From contig JAPSJS010000023.1 in the NCBI GenBank assembly GCA_031178065.1, positions 1-47,044 of the forward strand: a stretch of 47,044 nt of DNA, read 5' to 3'. This document shows positions 1 to 8,393 of this stretch, piece by piece. The position numbers were made by a program, and so were the translations under genes. Every line of letters starts with the position of its first letter. The stretch's first letter is position 1. The notes beneath the pieces are model-generated. The model was not told the origin of the DNA. It searched no databases and saw only the letters and a program-made list of their open reading frames with translations. Origin of the DNA: Altererythrobacter sp. GTDB taxonomy: Bacteria; Pseudomonadota; Alphaproteobacteria; Sphingomonadales; Sphingomonadaceae.

Positions 1-2
1 GC

Positions 3-545
3 CAGAAGCCAGCGCTCCTTCACCCAGCTGCAGGCACCCAATCCGGTGGTGCCCACGGATTACTCACTGCTGGTTTTCAGTTCCGGGCAGGAGCCGGTGC
101 CCATTTAGTCGGCAAGCGAATCGAGCTTGTCGACTGGCTCGACGAGCGCCTTGCGGGTGCGGTGCAGCGCGCAAGTGCCGAGCAGGTCCTGTCGCTCGAT
201 CTTTCCCTCGCTCCTGGTGGGCTGACGCCGGAGCTGGTGGAAACGCTCGAGCACGCGGGTCCGTTCGGTGTCGGTTGGCCGGGACCGAAGCTCGCGGTCG
301 GGCCGGTGCGGCTGGTCAAGGCGGATCTGGTCGGCAGCGACCATGTGCGCGTGATCGCCAGCGGCGACGACGGGCGCTCGTTCAAGGCGATCGGCTTCCG
401 CATGGCGGAAAGCGATCTCGGCCAGTCGCTACTCCACGGCGCGAAAGGGCGGCGGCTGTGGCTGGCCGGCCGCGCGAAGATCGACGACTGGGGCGCGCGC
501 CCGCAGGCCGAGCTCCATCTGGAGGACGCCGCCTGGGCGGACTGA
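3..545 (+). CDS. recJ: RecJ single-stranded-DNA exonuclease, C-terminal part (5' end outside window)
   Basis: The last ~140 codons read as the C-terminal OB-fold part of RecJ, the 5'-3' ssDNA exonuclease of recombination and mismatch repair; typical segments are GPFGVGWPGPK, SFKAIGFRMAES and AKIDDWGARPQAELHLEDAAW before the TGA at 543-545. From about base 115 onward the match is clear (RIELVDWLDERL). The first ~115 bases stay open in this frame but fit poorly: the GGHAMAAG-like motif expected there appears only as a distorted GGAHGLLTAGF, and codon use shifts to low GC in third positions with two TTA codons. The true gene start lies upstream, and the first ~115 bases may be a poor or chimeric sequence end. 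Family assignment of the C-terminal part is firm; the quality of the first bases is doubtful. Confidence 0.8.
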   Translation, partial: QKPALLHPAAGTQSGGAHGLLTAGFQFRAGAGAHLVGKRIELVDWLDERLAGAVQRASAEQVLSLDLSLAPGGLTPELVETLEHAGPFGVGWPGPKLAVGPVRLVKADLVGSDHVRVIASGDDGRSFKAIGFRMAESDLGQSLLHGAKGRRLWLAGRAKIDDWGARPQAELHLEDAAWAD

Positions 546-626
546 CATCCGCGCGTAACGCACAGGGTTGACCGCGCCGCGCCTCCCCCCTAAGTGCGCC
601 GCCACGCCACCGACACCTGACGGTTC

Positions 627-701
627 GGCCCCTTCGTCTAGCGGTTAGGACGCGGCCCTTTCACGGCTGAAACACGGGTTCGATTCCCGTAGGGGTCACC
701 A
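627..701 (+). tRNA. tRNA-Glu (anticodon TTC)
   Basis: A full cloverleaf can be folded: acceptor GGCCCCT (627-633) pairs with AGGGGTC (691-697), the anticodon stem CGGCC/GGCTG encloses loop CTTTCAC with anticodon TTC at 660-662, and a TTCGATT T-loop follows. The discriminator base is A at 698 and the CCA end (699-701) is encoded. It reads GAA, and GAG by wobble. A second, almost identical gene follows after 40 bases. Confidence 0.97.
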
Positions 702-741
702 CCGACGAAATGTCGCCGTGGCGCGCCATCCTTCATGGTAT

Positions 742-816
742 GGCCCCTTCGTCTAGCGGTTAGGACGCGGCCCTCTCACGGCTGAAACACGGGTTCGATT
801 CCCGTAGGGGTCACCA
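742..816 (+). tRNA. tRNA-Glu (anticodon CTC)
   Basis: This gene has the same fold and sequence as the tRNA-Glu at 627-701 except for one base, C instead of T at 775, which makes the anticodon CTC (775-777) and restricts reading to GAG. CCA is encoded at 814-816. The pair most likely arose by tandem duplication and is probably co-transcribed, as only 40 bases separate the genes and no terminator is visible between them. Confidence 0.97.
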
Positions 817-949
817 ACTCACGCGACAGATACCGAAGCCTCACTCGCGAGCGGGCGCACCCCGGTTCCGATGGATGGATGACAGGCGCCTCCGCGATCT
901 CTACCGTCCGCGCTGAGTTCGACCCGTGCCGGGAGGGATGTCAGCGGCG

Positions 950-1450
950 ATGATCTGGGTTTACCCCATCATGCTCTTTGTGGGCGCAATTTCCGCTGCG
1001 CTCGTTGCCGGCATCTTCTATGCCTTCTCCTCCTTCGTCATGCCCGCGCTCGGCCGCGTTCCGGACGAGCAAGGCCGCGGCGCGATGAATGCGATCAACG
1101 TGGCGGTCTATACGCCGAGTTTCATGATCCTGTTCATGGGGACCGCGCTGCTGTCCGCCGTCCTCGCGGTCTGGTCGCTGTTCTCGATCGAAAACCTCGC
1201 GAGCCAGCTCGTGCTTGCCGCCTCCCTACTCTACCTCTTCGGTTGTTTCGGGGTGACGATAGCGTTCAACGTGCCGCTCAACCGCCAGCTCGCGGAGGTC
1301 GACGCCGGCCGCGGCGATGCCCTGTGGCGGAGATTCCTGCGCGACTGGACGATCTGGAACACCGTCAGAACCGTCGGGGCCGGCCTCGCGGCGGCCCTGT
1401 TCATCCTCGGGCTGGTGCTCGGCTACGCCCCGGCAACGGCGATCGTGTGA
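950..1450 (+). CDS. DUF1772-like four-helix membrane protein
   Basis: The predicted protein has 166 residues. It has four hydrophobic segments (about residues 3-25, 50-75, 82-105 and 140-160) and the pattern of the DUF1772/anthrone-oxygenase-like family: a G-FYAFSSFVMPALGR segment, a central NxxVYTPSFM and a conserved NVPLN near the third helix. The family's biochemical role in bacteria is not settled. I chose the ATG at 950 because the purine-rich GGGAGGG at 931-937 sits 12 bases upstream. A GTG at 926 and an ATG at 938 are in frame but leave that site inside the gene or directly against the start. It stands alone between the tRNA genes and phoR, separated from phoR by 87 bases. Confidence 0.75.
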   Translation: MIWVYPIMLFVGAISAALVAGIFYAFSSFVMPALGRVPDEQGRGAMNAINVAVYTPSFMILFMGTALLSAVLAVWSLFSIENLASQLVLAASLLYLFGCFGVTIAFNVPLNRQLAEVDAGRGDALWRRFLRDWTIWNTVRTVGAGLAAALFILGLVLGYAPATAIV

Positions 1451-1537
1451 AAGGGGCGGCCATGTTCCAAATCTCACCCGGACCTTGGCGCAATTTTCTA
1501 GCCGGAGCGGTTTCCCGAGGCTAAGGCCCCGCGCGCT

Positions 1538-2734
1538 ATGGAGCAGGATCGCACCTACCCCGTCGCCGCGCTCGTGCTGGCCGCGATCACCGCGGTCGGC
1601 ATGGCAATCGCCGGGGCACCCCTGTGGCTTGCACTGGCAGTGCTTCTCGTCTGGGCAGGCTCACTCTGGCTCGCGGTCGCATCTCCTCCGCCGTCCCTCG
1701 AATCGGCGACCAACGGCTCGTTCAATCGCGATGATATGGGCCAGTTCATCGAACATGCGGGAACACCGCTGCTGGTCACCGAGAACCGCCGGATCTCGAT
1801 CGCCAACCGCTCCGCCCGCAATCTCCTCGGCGCCCATATCCTGGGACAGGATATCCGGGTCGCCTTCCGCCATCCCGAAGCCGTGGCGCTGCTCGAGCGG
1901 GACACGAGCGGGCAAGCAACCGTGCAGGGGCTCGTCCGCCGGCGCGACATCTGGATCCTCAACTATCAGCGGCTTGGCGAGGAGCTCGGCGTAATCGAGC
2001 TGCTCAACCAGACGGCGGAAGCCGACATCAGCCGCGCGCACACCGATTTCGTCGCCAACGCCAGCCACGAGCTGAGGACGCCGCTTTCATCGATCATCGG
2101 CTATGTCGAGACGCTGCGCGAGGACGGCGGCAAGGCTCCGCCCGAAACCCGCGCCAAGTTCCTCGACACCGTCCTCGGCGAAGCGCGGCGCCTGAAAAAC
2201 CTCGTCGACGACCTCATGTCGCTCTCGCGCGTTGAGGCGGAGAAGCACGACCTGCCGCAGGAACACCTCCCCTTGCGCGAGCTGGTCGAGAGCGCCGCGC
2301 GCGATGCCGCCGGTCCGGAGCGGCAGGATCGCCTTGACCTCAATTGTGAAGGCGACATCGAGATCAGGGGTGATGCGCGCCAGATTGAACAGCTCATCCG
2401 CAACCTGGTCGATAATGCGCTGAAGTACGGCGCGCCGGAGGAAAAGGTCGTGGTCACCCTGCACCGCTTGCCCGAAGGCGACGCGGAACTGACCGTCACC
2501 GACCGCGGCGAAGGCATCGCGCCCGAGCATCTCCCGCACCTGACGCGCAGGTTCTACCGCACCGATCCGGGCCGCAGCCGCGCCTCGGGCGGAACGGGGC
2601 TCGGCCTGGCCATCGTCAAGCACATTGTGGAGCGACACCGCGGACGCCTCGACATTGCGAGCAAGCTTGGCCAAGGCACGACCATCGCCGTGCGCATTCC
2701 GACCGTCGCCAAGACCGCCGAGGAAGTGTCATGA
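1538..2734 (+). CDS. phoR: PhoR-like phosphate-regulon sensor histidine kinase
   Basis: A 398-residue sensor kinase. Two N-terminal hydrophobic segments (residues ~8-26 and 28-48) anchor it in the inner membrane with almost no periplasmic loop, as in PhoR. A PAS-like region follows (~65-160). The HisKA dimerisation domain carries the phospho-accepting His177 (NASHELRTPL), and the HATPase domain shows the N box (Asn293 in RNLVDNALKYG), G1 (DRGEGI, 322-327) and G2 (GGTGLGL, 351-357). It heads the pst operon, so its signal is most likely the transport state of PstCAB relayed through PhoU, with PhoB (6958-7647) as partner. The stop codon lies inside the Pho-box-like repeat that precedes pstC. Function is inferred from context plus domain order and is quite secure. 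Confidence 0.93.
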   Translation: MEQDRTYPVAALVLAAITAVGMAIAGAPLWLALAVLLVWAGSLWLAVASPPPSLESATNGSFNRDDMGQFIEHAGTPLLVTENRRISIANRSARNLLGAHILGQDIRVAFRHPEAVALLERDTSGQATVQGLVRRRDIWILNYQRLGEELGVIELLNQTAEADISRAHTDFVANASHELRTPLSSIIGYVETLREDGGKAPPETRAKFLDTVLGEARRLKNLVDDLMSLSRVEAEKHDLPQEHLPLRELVESAARDAAGPERQDRLDLNCEGDIEIRGDARQIEQLIRNLVDNALKYGAPEEKVVVTLHRLPEGDAELTVTDRGEGIAPEHLPHLTRRFYRTDPGRSRASGGTGLGLAIVKHIVERHRGRLDIASKLGQGTTIAVRIPTVAKTAEEVS

Positions 2735-2748
2735 AATTGTCACGAAAG
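2727..2748 (+). promoter_or_regulatory. Pho-box-like direct repeat upstream of pstC
   Basis: TGTCAT at 2727-2732 and TGTCAC at 2738-2743 are spaced exactly 11 bases apart, each followed by an A-rich half (GAAAT, GAAAG). This is the arrangement of a PhoB-binding Pho box. It overlaps the phoR stop codon and lies 82 bases before the pstC start. Inferred: PhoB induces pstCAB-phoU-phoB from an internal promoter when phosphate is low. Confidence 0.72.
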
Positions 2749-2829
2749 TTCAACAAAGCCTCCATGGCAAGCTCGTGGCCCGCGCGCTTGCGTCCGTTCG
2801 AAACCCTCTCGAGCTAGGTCGCAACAGGC

Positions 2830-4215
2830 GTGTCTCTCACCATTCTTCTTCTTCTGGCGCTGGGACTGGGGCTGGCCGGATGGCTTGCCGCACGGTCGCG
2901 CGCATGGGCCTTCCGCCGGGCGAGCGGCGCGAGCGCGATGGCGGCCCTCCCCAGCTATCACGGATGGTACGTGGCGCTGTGGATCGTGGTTCCGATGGTC
3001 CTCTTCATCGCCTTGTGGAGCATCGTCGGCCCGCACCTCGTCAGCCAGCACGTGCTCGCCTCCCCGGCAGCGGCCGATCTTCCCGCGTTCGGTTTCCAGC
3101 GCGAATCGATGCTCGCCGAAGCCCGAGCGGTGGCGATGGGAACGGCGCCGGCCGTCTTCAACGACCAGGCGCGTGCGCTGGTCGAACCCTACCGGGAGGC
3201 GATTGGGCGCTACCAGGCCATCGGGATCGTCGTAACGCTCATCCTCGGCTTCCTCGGCGGCGTATGGGCCTTCCTGCGCATCAAGCCCGACTTCGCCGCC
3301 CGTACCCGCGTCGAACGGACCATCATGGTCGTCCTGCTGCTCGCGTCGCTGGTCGCGATCCTCACGACGCTGGGGATCTTCGCCAGTCTGGTGTTCGAGA
3401 CGATCCGGTTCTTCGGAATGGTCAATCCGATCGACTTCCTGTTCGGCACCCACTGGGGTCCGGATCCAATGTCGAGCGCGGCGAACCCCGATCCGAGCCG
3501 CTACGGCGCGATCCCGCTGTTCTGGGGCACGATCTACATCGGCGCGATCATCGCGATGATCGTCGCCATTCCGCTCGGGCTGATGAGCGCGATCTATCTG
3601 ACCCAGTATGCCCGACCTAGCGTGCGCGCATGGGTCAAGCCGGCGCTGGAGATCCTCGCCGGTGTCCCGACCGTCGTCTACGGCTATTTCGCGGCGCTGA
3701 CCGTCGCCCCCGCGATCCGCGACCTGGCGCTCGCCGCCGGCATGTCCAATCCGTCGAGCGAAAGCGCGCTGGCGGCCGGCCTGGTGATGGGCGTGATGAT
3801 CATTCCGTTCGTTTCCTCGATGGCCGACGATTCGATCGCGGCCGTCCCGCAGGCGATGCGCGACGGCAGCCTCGCGATGGGCGCGACGACTTCGGAAACC
3901 ATCCGCCGCGTGCTCGTGCCCGCGGCCCTGCCCGGCATCGTCGCCGGCATCATGCTCGCCATCAGCCGCGCGATCGGAGAGACGATGATCGTCGTCATGG
4001 CCGCATCGACCGCCGCCAATCTCAGCGCCAACCCGCTGGAGGCGATGACCACCGTGACGGTGCAGATCGTGGCCATGTTGACCGGCGAAGGCAGCTTCGA
4101 CCATCCGGCGACGCTGAGCGCCTTTGCCCTCGGCTTCGTGCTGTTCCTGGTCACGCTTGGCCTCAACTTCATCGCCCTGCGCGTCGTGAAGAGGTTCCGT
4201 GAAGCCTATGAGTGA
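2830..4215 (+). CDS. pstC: Phosphate ABC transporter permease PstC, long form
   Basis: At 461 residues it is well above the ~320 of the short PstC type. The C-terminal ~290 residues form the permease domain, with the cytoplasmic EAA-type loop GATTSETIRRVLVPAALPGIVAGIMLAISRA seen in two parts (GATTSETIRRVLVPAAL and PGIVAGIMLAISRAIGET) and PTVVYGYFAALTV. The N-terminal ~150 residues carry extra hydrophobic segments (residues ~2-18, 38-60, 135-155) as in the long proteobacterial form with a DUF3708-type extension. It pairs with PstA in the inner membrane to import phosphate. The start is a GTG at 2830; no strong ribosome site is visible, and this is the first plausible start after the Pho box. 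The stop overlaps the pstA start (ATGAGTGA), suggesting translational coupling. Confidence 0.93.
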   Translation: MSLTILLLLALGLGLAGWLAARSRAWAFRRASGASAMAALPSYHGWYVALWIVVPMVLFIALWSIVGPHLVSQHVLASPAAADLPAFGFQRESMLAEARAVAMGTAPAVFNDQARALVEPYREAIGRYQAIGIVVTLILGFLGGVWAFLRIKPDFAARTRVERTIMVVLLLASLVAILTTLGIFASLVFETIRFFGMVNPIDFLFGTHWGPDPMSSAANPDPSRYGAIPLFWGTIYIGAIIAMIVAIPLGLMSAIYLTQYARPSVRAWVKPALEILAGVPTVVYGYFAALTVAPAIRDLALAAGMSNPSSESALAAGLVMGVMIIPFVSSMADDSIAAVPQAMRDGSLAMGATTSETIRRVLVPAALPGIVAGIMLAISRAIGETMIVVMAASTAANLSANPLEAMTTVTVQIVAMLTGEGSFDHPATLSAFALGFVLFLVTLGLNFIALRVVKRFREAYE

Positions 4216-5458
4216 GCGCATTCCCCCGACACGCACCCCCGTCTTCGAGGAGCGGCTCAAGAAGCGCTATGCTTCCGAGCGCCGCTTCAAGCTGGCAGGC
4301 ATCGCTGCGATCATGTTCTCGATCGCGGTGCTGGCGTTCTTGCTGGTAACGATGACGCTGAACGGCATCGGCGGCTTCCAGCGCGCCGAGCTGACGGTGC
4401 CGATCGACTTCACCCAGGCGGGCATTGCCGGCGATCCGGCCGTGCTGTCGCAGCCCGGCGGCATGCAGAGTCTCGAGGCGCAGGACCTGCCTTCAGTGGT
4501 GGAATTCTTCGCCGAGCAGGAGCTTGGCCCGCAAGGTGCCGCACAACTCGGCAGCGGTGCCTGGCGCGAGGTCGGCCAGGCGATCATCGACGATCCTTCG
4601 CTGCTGAACACCACAGCGACCTTCGATCTCCCGGCGAGCCCCAATTTGGCCGCCGCGCTCAACGGCGAGGGTTCCGACGAGACACAGGCTCTCGCCGCCC
4701 GGCTCGTGGAGCAAGGCAAGCTGGGAACGGCATTCGACGTCGGCTTCCTGAGCCGCGCCGATGCCACCGATCCGCAGCAGGTCGGCATCTGGGGCGCTCT
4801 CAAGGGCTCGATCCTGACGATGATCGTCACGCTCGCGCTGGCGTTCCCGATCGGCGTTCTCGCCGCGCTCTATCTCGAAGAATACGCGCCCAAGAACCGC
4901 TGGACCGACCTGATCGAGGTGTCGATCAACAATCTCGCCGCGGTTCCCTCGATCATCTTCGGTCTGCTGGGTCTCGCGGTGTTCCTGTGGATTTTCCCGA
5001 GCATGCGGTCGGCGCCGCTGATCGGGGGCATGACGCTGGCGTTGATGACGATGCCGGTTATCGTGATTTCGGGACGCAACGCGATCAAGGCGGTGCCGCC
5101 GTCGATCCGCGACGGTGCGCTCGCGATCGGCGCATCGCCGGTGCAGGTGGTGTTCCACCACGTGCTCCCCCTCGCCCTTCCCGGCATTCTCACCGGCACG
5201 ATCATCGGCATGGCCCGTGCGCTGGGCGAAACCGCGCCGCTGCTGATGATCGGCATGCGCGCCTTCGTCGCCTCGCCGCCCGACGGATTTACTTCACCCG
5301 CGACTGTCCTGCCGGTTCAGATCTTCCTATGGTCGGACGAGATCGACCGGGGATTCGTCGAGCGGACCTCGGCTGCGATCATCGTGCTCCTGCTGTTCCT
5401 CCTCGTGATGAACGGCCTCGCAATCTACCTGCGCAACAAATTCGAGAAAAAGTGGTGA
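4208..5458 (+). CDS. pstA: Phosphate ABC transporter permease PstA, long form
   Basis: A 416-residue protein from the ATG at 4208, which overlaps the pstC stop by 8 bases; a GTG at 4199 is an alternative. The first membrane segment (~residues 25-47) is followed by a large ~140-residue extracytoplasmic region before the ABC permease core, the layout of the DUF3333-containing PstA form of alphaproteobacteria. The core shows the permease loop [18 protein letters not shown] followed by [19 protein letters not shown] and [10 protein letters not shown]. It forms the phosphate channel with PstC. The large loop may contact the phosphate-binding protein, which is not encoded in this window. Confidence 0.93.
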   Translation: MSERIPPTRTPVFEERLKKRYASERRFKLAGIAAIMFSIAVLAFLLVTMTLNGIGGFQRAELTVPIDFTQAGIAGDPAVLSQPGGMQSLEAQDLPSVVEFFAEQELGPQGAAQLGSGAWREVGQAIIDDPSLLNTTATFDLPASPNLAAALNGEGSDETQALAARLVEQGKLGTAFDVGFLSRADATDPQQVGIWGALKGSILTMIVTLALAFPIGVLAALYLEEYAPKNRWTDLIEVSINNLAAVPSIIFGLLGLAVFLWIFPSMRSAPLIGGMTLALMTMPVIVISGRNAIKAVPPSIRDGALAIGASPVQVVFHHVLPLALPGILTGTIIGMARALGETAPLLMIGMRAFVASPPDGFTSPATVLPVQIFLWSDEIDRGFVERTSAAIIVLLLFLLVMNGLAIYLRNKFEKKW

Positions 5459-6243
5459 CCGTAATCCATCCCAACCTGGACGACACCGAAGCGAAGATGA
5501 GCGCGCGGGACGTTTCCGTGTTCTACGGCGACAAGATGGCGATCGACCACGTTTCGATCGACATCCCGACCAAGTACGTCACCGCCTTCATCGGCCCATC
5601 GGGCTGCGGAAAATCGACCTTCCTGCGCACGCTCAACCGCATGAACGACACGATCCCCTCGGCCCGAGTGGAAGGCGAGATCGTGCTCGACGGCGAGGAC
5701 ATCTACCGCTCGAAGATGGATGTCGTGCAGCTTCGCGCACGCGTGGGCATGGTGTTCCAGAAGCCGAACCCCTTTCCGAAGACGATCTATGAGAACATCG
5801 CCTACGGTCCGCGCATCCACGGCCTGGCCGAGGGCAAGCAGGAACTCGACGCGATCGTCGAAACCTCGCTCCAGCGCGCAGGCCTGTGGAACGAGGTGAA
5901 GGACCGCCTCGAGGATAGCGGCACCGCGCTCTCGGGCGGCCAGCAGCAGCGCCTGTGCATCGCGCGCGCGATCGCGGTCGATCCCGAGGTGATCCTGATG
6001 GACGAGCCGTGCTCCGCGCTTGACCCGATCGCGACCGCCAAGATCGAGGAACTGATCGACGAGCTCAACGGGCGCTACGCCATCGTCATCGTCACCCATT
6101 CGATGCAGCAGGCCGCACGCGTCAGCCAGCGCACGGCGTTCTTCCACCTCGGAAAGATGGTGGAATACGGCCGGACTTCTGACATATTCACCAATCCGCT
6201 CGAGGAGCGGACGAAGGATTATATTACGGGCAGGTACGGCTGA
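5455..6243 (+). CDS. pstB: Phosphate ABC transporter ATP-binding protein PstB
   Basis: A 262-residue ATPase. It has Walker [10 protein letters not shown] (47-55), Q-loop [14 protein letters not shown], signature LSGGQQQRL (159-167), Walker B VILMDEP (179-185) and the switch His in [17 protein letters not shown] is characteristic of PstB. I chose the GTG at 5455 because it overlaps the pstA stop (GTGA) and gives the usual PstB length; the same frame stays open far upstream inside pstA, but that part is out-of-frame pstA sequence. It powers phosphate import by PstCA and is thought to take part in PhoR signalling. The stop overlaps the phoU start (TGATG). Confidence 0.95.
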   Translation: MTVIHPNLDDTEAKMSARDVSVFYGDKMAIDHVSIDIPTKYVTAFIGPSGCGKSTFLRTLNRMNDTIPSARVEGEIVLDGEDIYRSKMDVVQLRARVGMVFQKPNPFPKTIYENIAYGPRIHGLAEGKQELDAIVETSLQRAGLWNEVKDRLEDSGTALSGGQQQRLCIARAIAVDPEVILMDEPCSALDPIATAKIEELIDELNGRYAIVIVTHSMQQAARVSQRTAFFHLGKMVEYGRTSDIFTNPLEERTKDYITGRYG

Positions 6244-6911
6244 TGACCGAGCATACAGTCAAGGCGTTCGACGAGGACATCACCCGGCTTCGCGGCCTTA
6301 TCGCGGAGATGGGCGGCCTCGCCGAAGTGGCCGTGCAGAACGCCATGGATGCTCTGGTGAAGGGCGACGATGCTCTGGCTCAGCAGATCATCAAGGGCGA
6401 CAAGAAGATCGACGCCCTCGAATCCGAAGTCGACAAGCTCGCCGTGCGCGTGATCGCGCTGCGCGCGCCGATGGCGGACGACTTGCGCGAGGTGATCGCG
6501 GCGCTGAAGATCGCCGGCGTGGTCGAGCGGATCGGCGACTATTCGAAGGCGATCGCCAAGGCGAGCCGCGAGATCGCCGACCGCCGGCATTTCGAGCCGC
6601 TGACTTTGCTGCCCGCGATGGGCGAGCTCGCGGCCGAGATGGTTCACGACGTGCTCACCGCCTACGGGGCGCGCGATCCGGTGCTGGCGCGCGAGGTGAT
6701 CGCGGCCGACCGCAAGGTCGACAATTTCTACAATTCTATTTTCCGCAATCTGGTCAGCCACATGGTCGAGAATCCTTCGACCATTTCGACCGCAGCCCAG
6801 CTTCTCTTCGTCGCCCGCAATATCGAGCGGATCGGCGACCACGCGACCAACGTGGCGGAAATGGTCCACTACGCGGCAACCGGCACTTATCCGGCTGATG
6901 ACGATTCATGA
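6243..6911 (+). CDS. phoU: PhoU phosphate signalling regulator
   Basis: A 222-residue all-helical protein built from two three-helix repeats. Each carries the PhoU acidic/metal-site pattern: E-x-D-K-L-A-V-R around residue 60-67 with LREVIAALKIAGVVERIGDYSKAIAK, and again NIERIGDHATNVAEM near residue 195. PhoU acts between the Pst transporter and PhoR to switch off the Pho response when phosphate is plentiful. The start codon overlaps the pstB stop, so the two are translationally coupled. The last codons are followed by a 46-base gap before phoB. Confidence 0.95.
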   Translation: MTEHTVKAFDEDITRLRGLIAEMGGLAEVAVQNAMDALVKGDDALAQQIIKGDKKIDALESEVDKLAVRVIALRAPMADDLREVIAALKIAGVVERIGDYSKAIAKASREIADRRHFEPLTLLPAMGELAAEMVHDVLTAYGARDPVLAREVIAADRKVDNFYNSIFRNLVSHMVENPSTISTAAQLLFVARNIERIGDHATNVAEMVHYAATGTYPADDDS

Positions 6912-6942
6912 CACGCGTGTCGTCAAAGTGAAATAATCGCGG

Positions 6943-6959
6943 TGTCTTGAATTCGTCAT
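6943..6959 (+). promoter_or_regulatory. Weak Pho-box-like repeat at the phoB start
   Basis: TGTCTT (6943-6948) and CGTCAT (6954-6959) lie 11 bases apart, the helical spacing of Pho boxes, and the second half covers the phoB ATG (6958). The match is weaker than at 2727-2748 and could be chance. It might allow PhoB to act on its own gene. Confidence 0.25.
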
Positions 6960-7647
6960 GACCACCGCAACGCTCCTTCTCGTCGAAGACGACCCCGCCC
7001 TTTCGGAACTGCTCGAGTATCGGTTCGCCAACGAGGGCTACCGCGTTCGCGCTACGGCCGACGGTGACGAAGCCCTGGTGCTCGCCGCCGAGGAAGTGCC
7101 CGACCTCGTCATTCTGGACTGGATGATCGAAGGGACCAGCGGCATCGAGGTCTGCCGCCGTCTGCGCCGCGACAAGGCGACCGCCCACGTTCCGATCATC
7201 ATGCTCACCGCGCGCGAGGCGGAGGACGACCGCATCCGCGGCCTCGAAACTGGCGCCGACGACTACGTGACCAAGCCCTTCTCGCCCCGCGAGCTGCTGG
7301 CGCGTGTCGCCGCCGTCCTGCGCCGGATCCGGCCGGCCCTCGCCGGCGAGACGATCGAGGTCGGCGACATCAAGCTAGACCCCGTCGCACACAAGGTCGC
7401 GCGCCGCGGGCAGACCCTGCAGATGGGCCCGACCGAATACCGGCTGCTCAAGTTCTTCATGGAAAGCCCGGGCCGCGTCTTCAGTCGCAACCAGCTTCTC
7501 GACGGCGTGTGGGGCACCGGCAGCGACATCGAGCTGCGCACGGTCGACGTGCATATCCGACGGCTGCGCAAGGCGATCGAACTGGCCGGTGCACCCGACC
7601 CGATCCGCACGGTGCGTTCAGCCGGGTACGCCTTCGAGGCCGTCTGA
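6958..7647 (+). CDS. phoB: PhoB-like response regulator of the phosphate regulon
   Basis: A 229-residue OmpR/PhoB-class regulator. The receiver domain has the acidic pocket EDD (10-12), phospho-acceptor Asp54 (VILDWM), Thr84 (IMLTAR) and Lys106 (TKPFSP). The C-terminal winged helix (about 130-229) has MGPTEYRLLKFFMESPGRVFSR in the expected alpha-loop region and ends with TVRSAGYAFE. It is phosphorylated by PhoR and binds Pho boxes. Here it closes the operon rather than preceding phoR as in enterobacteria. It converges with the extensin-like gene, only 11 bases separating the stops. Confidence 0.94.
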   Translation: MTTATLLLVEDDPALSELLEYRFANEGYRVRATADGDEALVLAAEEVPDLVILDWMIEGTSGIEVCRRLRRDKATAHVPIIMLTAREAEDDRIRGLETGADDYVTKPFSPRELLARVAAVLRRIRPALAGETIEVGDIKLDPVAHKVARRGQTLQMGPTEYRLLKFFMESPGRVFSRNQLLDGVWGTGSDIELRTVDVHIRRLRKAIELAGAPDPIRTVRSAGYAFEAV

Positions 7648-7658
7648 GCGGAGTTCGA

Positions 7659-8393
7659 CTAGCGGCAGACGCCCATGTATCGGCCGGACTGGTCGAAGTG
7701 GAAATGGTCGGCGTGCGCCGCGTTGTAATCCGGCGAAAGCACAGTGGCGAACAGCGGGCAGGCGCCATCGCGCACCTCGCGCAGGAACGCCGCCTCCTCA
7801 TCCTCGCCGGTCCAGTCGCCAAACACCGCGATCCGCTGCCCATCGGCGAGTACGAAGGCGGCGATATCGATCGCATTGCCGGTGGCATGCTCGCTCCAGC
7901 GTCCCTCCGCCCGGCCATAGAGGCGGCGGCAGCTGAAGGCGCCGAAGTGCTCGATTCGCGCCACTTCGGCGCCGAAGCGCTCGGTCGCGGCCGGCTGCAC
8001 GACGTCACGCAGCCATAGTTCGAGGCCGATGCCCACCGGGCAGGTCGTCGGCGGCACGTCGGGCGAGAGCGGCAGCGCGGCGAGCACGGTGCGGTCCTCG
8101 CGCCTGCAAGCTCCCTCCCCTTGCGGCTCGAGCGCGCGGAATTCGACGCCGCTGCGCTCGAGCACGGCGCGGCACTCGACTGGATCGTCCTTGAGCGCGA
8201 GCAGCTTGCTCTGTGTCGCCCAGCCCGGCGGATCGTTGAGGTCGAGCGGCGCCCAGGGATTGTGCTGCGGATGATCGGCCAGCCACCCGCGCGCGGCGAG
8301 CAGCAGGCCGGCGACGATCAGCAGCCAGACCACACGCCTGTCGCCGCGAAAGTGCCCGATGCGGCGGGAGATGCGCCAGCGCCCGCGGCTCAA
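7659..8393 (-). CDS. Extensin-like C-terminal domain protein, membrane-anchored
   Basis: A 244-residue protein from the TTG at 8393. It has one hydrophobic segment near residues 20-35 and then a domain of the extensin-like C-terminal type (PF06904), with cysteines in conserved places (VECRAVLE, CPVGIGLELWLRDVV, FSCRRLYG, ACPLFATV). HATGNAIDIAAF and HADHFHFD give a His-Asp and His arrangement like that of M15/VanY-type peptidases. The role is probably cell-wall related but unproven. The TTG overlaps the dnaE2 stop (TTGA), so translation may be coupled; a GTG within codons RRVVW is an alternative start that keeps the membrane segment. Confidence 0.8.
   Translation of the reverse strand: MSRGRWRISRRIGHFRGDRRVVWLLIVAGLLLAARGWLADHPQHNPWAPLDLNDPPGWATQSKLLALKDDPVECRAVLERSGVEFRALEPQGEGACRREDRTVLAALPLSPDVPPTTCPVGIGLELWLRDVVQPAATERFGAEVARIEHFGAFSCRRLYGRAEGRWSEHATGNAIDIAAFVLADGQRIAVFGDWTGEDEEAAFLREVRDGACPLFATVLSPDYNAAHADHFHFDQSGRYMGVCR

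Noticed and set aside
627-816. tRNA genes as integration sites of a mobile element
   Set aside because: No integrase gene or further partial tRNA copy is present; the two tRNAs are complete and likely a simple duplication.
2740-4260. 506-codon open frame on the minus strand opposite pstC
   Set aside because: It is antisense to pstC and has a His/Arg/Asp-rich composition typical of GC-rich shadow frames.
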